DNA of 64,000 nt from Saussurea involucrata (Eukaryota > Streptophyta > Magnoliopsida > Asterales > Asteraceae): contig CM066327.1 in NCBI GenBank assembly GCA_033807775.1, forward strand, positions 77,258,795-77,322,794. Reading direction: 5' to 3'. Positions within the stretch are counted from its first letter, which is position 1. Every line of letters starts with the position of its first letter. The position numbers were made by a program, and so were the translations under genes. Positions 54,819 to 64,000 of this stretch are shown here, one piece after another. The notes beneath the pieces were generated by a model. The model saw nothing but the letters and a program-made list of their open reading frames with translations, made no database searches and had not been told where the DNA came from.

Positions 54819-56890
54819 CTCTTCCTGATGAAGTCTACCACTCCATCATGAACCTGAAGAGTTCTAAAGCCATGTGAGACACTATACGTGTTCAATATGA
54901 AAGTACTACTGAAGTCCAGGATTCTAGAAAGATCAACCTGGTAAGGCAGTACGAAAGTTTCATTTGTGGTAAGAATGAAACTCTCTCTGAAATACATCAA
55001 CGGTTTAACTGTCTAATTATTGATTTAAAAACTGTTGGTCAGGAATATTCTAACATTGAGATCCTGACAAAGTTTCTGGAAAGCCGTCCTGAAAGTTGGG
55101 ATAGTTATTCTATGTGTCTTAAGCTCTCAAAGGATCTAAAATCAATGACCCTCTCTACCTTCTTTGGCACTATGCTCAATCATGAGCAGTCGTGTCAACG
55201 TAAGAAGAATCTTGTAAAAGATTCCAAAAGCACACCTGTTGATTTACTCTCTTCAGAGTTGGTGCCCACTCAGCGTTCTACTGTCACTATCACTGAGTTG
55301 GAATCTAACTCTGATGATTAATCAGAAGCTGATCATTCAAAACTTGATGAATCTTTGGCACTTCTGACCTATACTTTCAGGATATTCGCTAGAAAGAGTA
55401 ACTTCAGAAGAAATAAACCTCTCTTCCTCACTGACAAGCCCAAATCTTTAACTCCTGTAGATAAGGCCACTGCTACCTGCTCTAACTATGAAAAAGTAGG
55501 ACATTTTGCTAATGAATGCAGGTCAAAGAAAATCTTCAAACCTTCATCTTCTTCCTACAAGAAATCCTCTAACCCCAAGGCTAGAGATGACAAATACCAG
55601 AAGCTGAAAGAAAAGTATGCTAAGCTGAAAGCATACAAAAAGAAAGGAAAAGGTCTGATCGCTGAAGATCATGACTGGGCTGCTTCTGATGAAGAATCAT
55701 CTGACTCCGATGACGATGATGAGGCCAATCTCTGCCTCATGGCTCAGATAGAAGAAGAGGAAGAAAAAGATGAAATTCCCTCTACTTCTACCTCTACCTC
55801 TCAGGTATCAAATTCTCTCACTGACAATTCTACTTCAGCTTTTAATGACGTTGATAGACGACGGGCCATCGATCTTTTGACTATTGATTTATATGATGCC
55901 ATGAATGGCAAGACCAAAGCTGAAAAACAAAATATTGATCTCGCAGAGCAGCTTAAAAACTGTAATGTGCAAATTCAAAAGCTTTCTAAAATAGAAGAAA
56001 ATTTGAAAGATCAGGTCTGCATAAATCAAATCATTAGTATTGAGCGAGAAAAAGCTATTGCTCCATTAAAAGCTGAAAAGGCCACTGTTGAAGGATGGTG
56101 TAAATCCTCAACAACGATCACTGAGATAATAGGTGCTCAGATTCCCCTGAGTGACAAACGTGGTATTTGTTACAAAGCTGACGCTGAAGAACCAACCACT
56201 GATCGTTCCATGCTTAAGTTTGGATTGTTCTTGTCTTCTATCCCTGACACCTCTTCATCTCACTGTTCTTTTTCAAATACTCTCATCCATGAGGATAAAC
56301 CTACCAAATTTCCAAAGGTAAGGAAAAAGAAATTCAAAAACCTCAGAAGAGTACCAAAGTACCTAAGTTGAAAGTTTCTAAAACTTCAGTGAGCCATCCC
56401 TCTACTTCTAAGAACAAGATCCCTGAATTCGTTCAACGATCTACTCCTAGAATCATAGTGAATGTAGTTGGTAAGAAATCCGAAGAACTGACAGTTCCTC
56501 CAATTTCCAATGCCAAAGGTATTCTTGGTGCTGGCCCTGCTCATTTAAAAATCTCTTCTAAGCATGCAAATGATCCTAAAGCTACTTTTAGCTATAGGAA
56601 ATGTTATTTTCTATGGACTTACCGATCATATTGCCAGTAAGTGCCCCACGGCTACCAAGGCTGAGAAATTAGCCAAGGTAAAGAAGGCTGCCCCCACGGC
56701 AAAGAAGACCAATCCTGGTGCAAATCAGGCCAAGGTGAAAGATACCACTGAGGTTAAGAAATTAACCAAAGTGAAGACTAGTCCTGAAGCTGAATCTTCA
56801 AATGCTGCGAAGATTGCTGAACCTTCCCCTTCCTCAACCACCACTGACAAATGTGGACCCATATTAAAATGGGTACCCAAATCAAACTAA
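54819..56890 (+). pseudogene. gag: Element D Gag, remainder after the E insertion
   Basis: It resumes with LPDEVYHSIMNLKSSKAM and then TGA (54875-54877) at the Trp codon that is TAG in B. TAA at 55319-55321 interrupts a frame that continues to 56371, including a first knuckle with its second Cys changed (CSNYEKVGHFANEC), acidic and coiled-coil parts and an altered RGICYKADAEE motif. Frameshifts near 56300-56370 and at the second knuckle (56600-56643, one extra base) follow. The tail ends LKWVPKSN, TAA (56888-56890). Confidence 0.85.
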
Positions 56891-58140
56891 TCTTCATTTG
56901 TTTGCAGGTCTTGAAGGGTATCTGGTATCTCGATAGCAGATGCTCTAGACACATGACTGGCAATAAGAACCTGCTCGCTGAATATAAGGAAGAGAAAGGT
57001 CTCTCTGTGACCTTTGGTGGAAATGGAAAAGGCTATACCCGAGGGTTTAGTGTACTCTCTAATGGTACAACAACCTTCAGAAGAGTCGCATACGTCGAAG
57101 GGCTGAAGCACAATCTTCTGAGCATCAGTCAGCTATGTGACAAGGATTACAAAGTATGTTTCACTAAGGAATACTGCTTTGTCACTGACAAAAAGGAGAA
57201 AATCGCTCTCAGCGGATACCGTTTGGAAAATGTTTATGTTATAAACATGGACTCGATAACCACTGAGAATTCTTGTTTCTTCTTCAAAGCTTCATCTGAT
57301 GTCAACTGGCTATGGCATAAGAGGCTCTCTCATCTCAACTTCAAGACACTGAATAATCTTTCTTCAAAAGAGTTGGTTACTGGTCTTCCTCAACATTCAT
57401 ACGTTAAGGAATCTCTATGTTCAACGTGTGAAAAAGAGAAACAAACCAAATCAAGCTTCAAGTCAAAGCAAGTTTCCTCAGTGTCATCTCCTCTTCAACT
57501 TCTTAACATTGATCTGTTTGGCCCTGTCAACAAACAATCCATCGCTGGAAAGAAATATACACTGGTCATTGTTGATGATTTCTCTCGCTATACCTGGGTT
57601 ATGTTCCTCCGTTCTAAGAGTGACACCCCTGATGAACTCATCTCTTTTGTCAGGAAAATGGAAGTCCTGAATAATATGACCGTTCGTTCAATAAAAAGTG
57701 ATCACGGGACTGAATTCAAAAACAGTTCCCTTGAAAACTTCTTTGAAAGCAAGGGAATTTCTCACAACTTTTCTTTAGTGAGAACACCACAACAAAATGG
57801 AGTCGCTGAAAGAAGAAATCAAACGATCATCGAAGTTGCACGTTCAATGCTCAGTGATTCTCATCTACCTACTCAGTTTTGGGCAGAAGCTGTCAACACT
57901 GCTTGTTTTACTCAAAACAGGTCGCTGATTGTCAAAAGATTCAAGAAAACAACCTATGAACTTTTCCATGAGAGAAAGCCTTCTATTAGCTTTCTTCACA
58001 TCTTTGGATGTCAGTGTTTCATACTGAACAACATAGATGCCCTTGGAAAGTTTGATCCCAAGGCTGATGATGGAATATTTTTGGATATTCTTCAATCTCT
58101 AAAGCCTTCAGAGTCTTCAATCGTAGAAGACAAACTGTAG
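56891..58140 (+). pseudogene. pol: Element D integrase
   Basis: From GIWYLDSRCSRHMTG (the usual Gly of DSG is Arg here) through HKRLSHLNF, the Cys pair, NIDLFGPV, VDDFSRYTW, SDHGTEF, TPQQNGVAERRNQ to the HIFGCQCF tail. Pol is out of frame with gag here. A frameshift near 58080-58090 ends the frame at 58140. Confidence 0.85.
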
Positions 58141-60187
58141 AAGAAACAATCCACGTCACTTTTGACGAATCCCGTTCAGCGAATTCAAGACCTTCTGCTG
58201 ATACTGAAGAACTCAATCAATGGATGTTTTCTCATCTTGGGGACTCATAAAGTATTCCAAATCCTCAGGTCAACATTCCTACCGCCGATGATGATCCTAC
58301 CATCATCCCAAGCATGCAGACAAGTGAAGCTGAATCGTCATGGGTTTCAGTTGTTCCTCTTAACACTATGCCTGCTTCTGAACCATCTACCTCAGATATC
58401 CCATGTACTTCTCATCAATCAGTGAATGAAATGCCATCTGAACCTCTTACTTTTTTGCCTGAAATACATGAAGTTGCTGAAGCCTCTTCTTCAGCTCCTC
58501 CAGAAGTTTAAATTGAGTCAGCGAATCATGCTCCGGCTCAGCGATGGACTATCAATCACCCCATTGGTCAGATTCTTGGTGATCCAAACGATGGTGTTCA
58601 GACTCGACGAGGTTCAGGTAACATTTGTTTATTTGTTAACTTCATTTCTCTGATTGAACCAAAGAAAACAGATGATGCCCTCGGAGATCTAAATTGGGTC
58701 AGCGCTATGCAAGAAGAGCTGACAGAATTTGAAAGAAACAAAGTTTGGAAACTCGTTCCAAGACCATCTGACAAGTTAGAGATAGGCACTAAATGGGTCT
58801 ATCGAAACAAGTTGGATGAACATTGAACTATAACCCTCAATAAGGCTCGTCTTGTTGGTATATGGATACAGACAAGAGGAAGGCATAGACTAAGACGAAA
58901 CATTTGCCCCAGTGGCAAGACTCGAAGCCATTCATCTATTCTTAGCATACGTTGTTCACAAAGACTTCAAAGTATGTCAAATAGATGTGAAATAAACATT
59001 CCTTAACGGAAGGCTGAACGAAGAAGTCTATGTTGAGCAACCCCCATGATTCACTGATCCTAAGCATCCAGGTTATGTATATAAGATTGATAAGGCACTT
59101 TATGGCTTAAAGCAAGCTCCTCGTGCATGGTATGACACTCTCTAAACTTATCTCCATATTGAAAAATTTGAGCGTGGTTAAATCGATAAAACTCTATTTT
59201 TCAGGAAAGTAAAAGGTCATATCATTCTTGTTCAAATATATGTCGATGATATTATATTTGCTTATACTAACCCTGAATTATGTACTCGTTTCGCTGAAAG
59301 AATGAAAGCTGAATATAAAATGAGTATGATGGGTGAACTGACATATTTCCTTGGTCTTCAAATCAAGCAGAATGAAAAAGGCACTTTCATTCACCAAGGT
59401 AAGTATGTTAAAGATATGCTGAAAACATTTGATTCAACTCAAAGATCAGCTATGAAAACCCCAATGGCACCGCCGCTGACACTTAACAAAGATCCTTCAG
59501 GGAAGTATGTTAATGTCACAGCGTATCGTGGGATGATCGGCTCTCTTCTGTATCTTACAGCAAGCCGTCCTGATATTATGTATGCAACTTGTTTATGTGC
59601 ACGATATCAATCTGAACCTAAGGAATCTCATTTGATCGCTGTAAAGCGTATTTTTCGATACCTTAAGGGTACTCCTAACCTAGGTCTTTGGTATCCCAAA
59701 GACTCGGGGTTTGATCTAATCGCCTATTCAGATAGTGATTTTGCAGGATGCAAATTGGATTGGAAAAGCACCACAGGAGGCTGTCAGCTCCTGGGTGGAA
59801 ATCTGGTGAGTTGGACAAGTAAAAAGCAAAATTCAGTGTCCACCTCAACTGATGAAGATGAGTACGTAGCCGCTGGAAGCTGTTGTTCTCAGGTCTTATG
59901 GATGAGAAACCAGCTATTGGACTATGACCTTCAGCTCTCCAAAATTCCAATCTATTGCGACAGCACTAGTGCCATCGCCATAGCAAGCAATCCAGTGCTA
60001 CACTCAAAGACCAAACACATCGAGATCAGGTATCATTTTATCAGAGACCATGTGATGAATGGTGATATAGAACTTCATTTTATTCCAACTGACTTTCAGC
60101 TAGCTGATCTGTTCACCAAACCTCTTGATGAGACGAGATTCAACTTTTCTCACCAGCGAGCTTGGAATGTTGAACATAGAAGAGTAA
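58141..60187 (+). pseudogene. pol: Element D reverse transcriptase and RNase H, heavily mutated start
   Basis: The linker and first half of RT (58141-59230) carry many stops and small indels. The catalytic YVDD lies at 59239-59250, and 59302-60150 is open through RNase H (TAYRGMIGSLLYLTASRPDI, DWKSTTGGCQLLGG, LFTKPLDETRFNF). A frameshift near 60145 changes the last residues; the expected stop is TAA 60185-60187. Confidence 0.85.
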
Positions 60188-61145
60188 AATCTTCAGAGGT
60201 TAGCATTAGATCAGTGATAATATGAACTTGTATACCCCTATTAATCATCTAATCTCTGAACAAATTGATTCGCTGATATCAAGGTACGTTCTATCTCTTA
60301 AACGCTGAAGTACGCTTCAGCATGCATAATTTCAAAATAAATTACATCGCTGAATATCTTTTCCTTTCAGTGATTCTTTTTAAAATCTCACTGATATTTC
60401 TAATCAGTGCTTCTTATTTTGAAAATGTCCCTGAGTTTTTTCAAAAAACCTCAGAGACATCTTAAAATGTGAAAGGACAGTTGTGACGTTTCATGGCACG
60501 ACCTTTCATCTGACACGTTCGCCCGTTTCGTTTCCTTGTCCAATAAGATTCAAGGGACGTGTCACGTGTCATCTTGAGAAACTTTTCCCGCTCTTAGTTT
60601 CTCTCTCTACTCTCACTATATAAACCCTTCCAGTTTATATTTTTACCTTTTACGCAATCATACTCTCTTAAAGCAATAGAACTCACTTGATTACTTTGCA
60701 TTCGGATTATTTTCTCAAGAACTTGTGTTCATCATCTTCTACTTCAACAAAACAGGTTCCATTTCTCTCCTTAATTTCTCAAAAACTTGTTTTTGATCTT
60801 CTTATTGTTTTTAAAAGATCAAACAAAAGAACTTTCTAACATATGAAATCATTTTATTCATGGTTTCATGAACTCAAGTTGCTTACAAGTTGTTCTTTAA
60901 GTTTAAAAATAAAAATCTTAAACTTATGTATTTCATACGTTTTTCCAGAATCCCTTCCATAAAAGGAAACTGGTAAAACAAGACTTTTCACTAGTTTTGT
61001 ACTTCTTTTCAAAACTATAAACCCTAGTTTACCATTTCTTTTTCTAAATGGAAACTGAAAAACCCTAAAAATCTTATTGTAGAATCTCTTTCCATTTTAA
61101 GAAATTTTTCTTCATCTTCTTCATCCTTTTGTGTTCTGAACAGAA
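60188..61145 (+). promoter_or_regulatory. Putative internal promoter and 5'-leader intron of the element D aORF
   Basis: CCAAT (60540-60544), G-box CACGTG (60563-60568), E2F-like TTTCCCGC (60584-60591), TATA box TATATAAAC (60617-60625), 5' splice-like AACAG|GTTCCA (GT at 60756) and 3' splice-like TCTGAACAG ending at 61143, two bases before the aORF ATG. The implied intron is 388 nt. Order and spacing match element C. Three TCAGCGA-type motifs lie at 60265-60350. Confidence 0.5.
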
Positions 61146-63836
61146 ATGGCAACCAGCAACACCAACGCAGCATCTCCTGCTTCTGACGTCTCTGAACTCC
61201 CAAAGGCAGCAAACATAAAACAATCCCTGGTCCAGATCCAGTTCCAGTCAAACAATCCCTACGCCCTCTTGGAATTCCCCAAGAAGAAGATGGTTACCTA
61301 TCTTGATGATGCTGTCAACTTCATCAAGACATGTCCTTTGGCGAAAGCTTTGACCATCAACCCCCCTGTTCACAAAAACCTACTTGCTCAGTTCTGGTAT
61401 ACCGCACACCGAACCATTGCCACCTCAACCAAAAACCTAAAACGTCAAAATGACGTGATTGCTTTTGAAACCGAACTCGGTGAAGCCCAAATCACCCCTA
61501 GGGCTATACGATCATCCCTGAATCTCCCAGGAAGCTCAAAGACTCATCGTTTCGTCCCCTTCCCTGACCCTAACACCGCTGCAGGAAAGGCGGAACTTAT
61601 CGCCTTCTTGGACATGATGCGTTACAACTTGAACCCTAATCGTGAAGGAACCCCAGAGAAGAAGATAACTACTGTGCTTAAGACCAAGATGGCCAGCGAG
61701 CTCAACTTCATCTTCGCTCATATCATAAGCTGCATGTCTGCAAAGACGGGGTCAACGGATAAGGCCTTAAAGACTCAGACTGCCATGGGATATGCCCTCC
61801 TCAAAGGTCTTCACATGGACTGGGCTAGCCTGATCTTCGAAGATCTGATGGAGCGAGTGGAAGTCCCAGATCGCCCAGTGGTGGTTCCGTATCCCCGCTT
61901 TCTCAGTGCTCTCTCCATGCACGGCCTGAAAGATAAGTATCCCACAATTGGCGACCTGAAACTGTCTCAGGTTGGCCTGAAGGTGCTCCACTACAAGCCC
62001 ATCCCTAACGAGGTACATCTTTCTCAACTCTTAACTCTTCTTCGCTCTCCTTCTTCTACTTCTGTAGATACCTCAACGGCAGCGGTCGACCCAACCGCTG
62101 ACACCCAGGCTGCAACCACCACCTCTTCCAAAAAGAGGAAACATTCTGCATCCCCCCCCCCCCTTGGCATCCATAAGACCAAGAAGATTTCAAAGGAGCA
62201 ACCCAAGCCTTCCCAGGCTGAAGACTCCACGTGGGTCCCTTTACAGACGACGATGGAAAGATTCGTGGTACACTCCGCCACATCCGCTGAACCATCCACT
62301 TCAATACCCATTTCAGTGCCTCAGTTCACTGAAACCTTCTTGGATACGAACCCCCAATCCTCAGCTCCTTAAAGCGCTACGGAGGCTATTTCCAGTGGAT
62401 CCAACGCTGAATATGCTACCCACACCCTCTTCATAACCTTTGCTCCTCCCTCTCATTCTTTGGTCTCTTCACAATTCATCTTCCCTACTGCATCACCTAC
62501 AAATGTCATCCATCTCGACGATAATGCTGCTGCTGAACTACAACGCTTGATACAGCAGAATCAAGGACCTAAAGGCGCTTCCACCCATCGCCCGCTGGAA
62601 GATGACATGGAAAAATTGTTAGGATACCGTGACATCAACTCTTTTTCCAACCCGCCTTCAGGTACCCTAAACACTCCTCTCTCTAGACCCCCAACTTCTG
62701 AGCTTTTCTTTGTTCATAACTTCTTTTCTGTTACAGGTCCTAACTTGGGCACTATTAGCAACTCCCTTACGGAGATCGCTAACAAGGTGGAAAGTCTCAC
62801 CACCACAATCACCAACAACTCCTCAGCGGTTACAAACGTTGGGGAGACGCTGAAGAAATTGGCCGAAACTATGACCGACAAGGCTACAACCGCTGATGTC
62901 TCAAAGCTTGAAGGCGGTTTATCTAGTGTAGCTGAGGCCATCACCAACAACTCTTCAACCCTCAGCACCCTCAACACCACCAACACCGACCTCTCCACAA
63001 ACTTCAAAGCCATGTCCAGGGAAGTTACAACGCTGAAGACAGAGGTATCTAATTTTCCAGGAGAGGTGGTGTCTCTAAAGACTGTGATGAGCGATCTAGC
63101 TCAAAAGGTTGGCTCCTCCAACGATCTACTCAGCCAGCTCCTCGATCGGCTCAACACTCCCACGGTTCCTTTGTCCCACTTTTCTCAGGACGACCGGGAA
63201 AAGTTGGAAAAGGTAGTGGAGCATATTCTGAAGACAACCCCTGCTATGTATGGCCGTGAAGACAGATCAACAGCGGTTGAAAACCGTTCAGGCATCCCTG
63301 GCCATGAAGACAAGGGTCCTGAACAGGTATTTGCTACTACAACTGTCGCTGCTACCTCCCCCATCCAACATGGGGAAGAGGGGGAGAATGATAAAGATGA
63401 AGGCCTTCCCCATGTTTCTGATGGGTAGGAAAATGATGAAGAACCTCAGGGAGATAAGAACCCTAAGGGAACTGAAAGAAGTCCCTCTCATTCTGAGGGG
63501 GAGCATTTCGAAGAACATGCCAACTATCCTGTGCTTGTTGAATCCTCAGAGGACGATGAGGAAGCTGACGCTGAAGATGACGAAGCCCTGGACCAACAGG
63601 ATGACGAACCATCATCATCCCTAAATGATGATGATGATGATGATGATGACGATGATGATGATGGCTTCGTTTTCCAGCAAAAGCAACCAAGGATCCCTGC
63701 TCAGAAGGGAGTCGTAATAAAAGAACAAGGGGAGGGGACCAAAACCAAATCTCCAGCGAAAGCGGCCAACTCTGGAAAACAAAAAGGCCTCGCTGAGGAC
63801 AACTTGGCTATTCTTCTCAAGAAGCCAATTTGTCAG
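61146..63836 (+). pseudogene. Element D accessory ORF, exon 1 (two stops)
   Basis: ATG at 61146 (MATSNTNAAS). The frame is continuous with the C aORF plan but carries TAA at 62370-62372 and TAG at 63426-63428. Domains: shared globular domain (YALLEFPKKKMVTYL, LLAQFWY, AIRSSLNLPG, VPYPRFLSALS), a Ser/Pro linker, coiled coil (about 62740-63150), an acidic region with SEGEHFEE, and a run of 12 Asp encoded by GAT/GAC repeats (about 63626-63661). Polypurine-like AGGGGGAGA and AGGGGGAGC lie inside the acidic coding region (63379-63387, 63496-63504), as in C. Ends at a strong 5' splice site, TGTCAG|GTATGT. Confidence 0.78.
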
Positions 63837-63984
63837 GTATGTTACATCTTATTCCCTTACACTTCATCCCTCCTCTACCCCTTCTCAATATCTAACCTAC
63901 TCACTCTCAAACCTCTAAACACATAACTCATCCTTTCTCTATCTCTTTTCCCTATGATCTAATCCATTGATCATTTTGTTTCAG
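63837..63984 (+). other. Predicted 148-nt intron of the element D aORF
   Basis: Consensus plant donor GTATGT and acceptor TTTTGTTTCAG, T/C-rich. Counterpart of 29565-29688 in C. Exon 2 starts CTAGTCCTCTCC at 63985 and runs off the window. Confidence 0.62.
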
Positions 63985-64000
63985 CTAGTCCTCTCCTCTG

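Larger units (their letters stand above)
32174..64000 (+). mobile_element. Element D: Sirevirus-type Copia retrotransposon, outermost of the nest, runs off the right end
   Basis: Parts in order: the last 104 bp of its 5' LTR (left by insertion of C), the primer site, the gag start to 32674, the 22.1-kb insertion of E (32675-54818), then the rest of gag, integrase, RT/RNase H, the aORF promoter region and the aORF to the window end. The two halves of gag abut exactly across E: CTCTT occurs at 32670-32674 and 54819-54823. It has many more breaks than C, as expected for the oldest insertion. Confidence 0.9.

Overview
The window is plant nuclear DNA made entirely of nested LTR retrotransposons; I find no host protein gene, rRNA or tRNA gene. 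Evidence for a flowering plant: Ty1/copia pol genes with the YVDD reverse transcriptase core, a Ty3/gypsy chromovirus, primer-binding sites matching initiator tRNA-Met (TGGTATCAGAGC), and U-rich GT-AG intron signals. The very long coiled-coil Gag proteins, the extra ORF downstream of pol and the repeated polypurine motifs fit the Sirevirus lineage of Copia. A composite-family (Asteraceae) genome is my best guess from memory of such Gag families; the sequence alone does not prove it.

I resolve seven elements, here called A to G. D (+, 32174 to beyond 64000) is the outermost. E (-, 32675-54818) sits in D's gag with a perfect 5-bp target duplication (CTCTT). F (-, 42936-51128), a gypsy chromovirus, sits in E's gag with its own 5-bp duplication (TCCGA). 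On the left side, C (+, 21429-32173) sits in D's 5' LTR, B (-, 15154-21428) interrupts C's gag, and the 3' end of a second gypsy element G (+, 11636-15153) interrupts B's RNase H region. A (-, 1-11635) abuts G through a scarred junction. The missing left halves of C, B and G should lie left of the window or were deleted. Decay is moderate: most genes carry a few stops or single-base frameshifts, and E's two LTRs differ at 7 of 280 bases by eye.

Each Copia element reads, in its own orientation: LTR, tRNA-Met primer site, long gag with CCHC zinc knuckle(s) and coiled coils, a short spacer, integrase, reverse transcriptase and RNase H, a non-coding stretch, then an accessory ORF (aORF) in the envelope position, a polypurine tract and the 3' LTR. 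B, C and D belong to one family; A and E are two further families.

The most interesting signal is the aORF module. In all four elements that keep it (A, C, D, E) the aORF start codon lies 2-7 nt after a well-formed 3' splice site, with a matching 5' splice site 0.4-0.7 kb upstream and a TATA-like box before that. In C and D two further GT-AG introns interrupt or can be removed from the aORF. It looks like a self-contained, spliced gene carried by the element. A second signal is the gag-pol junction: in all five Copia elements it is a 32-36 nt GT...CAG segment whose removal would join Gag to Pol in frame, and whose Gag stop codon sits in a branch-point-like CTRAY context. A third is that each family carries its own short CpG-containing motif scattered through its non-coding DNA (TCAGCGA in B/C/D, GTCGTACGAC in A, TCCGGA in E), which suggests a self-recognition system possibly served by the aORF protein.
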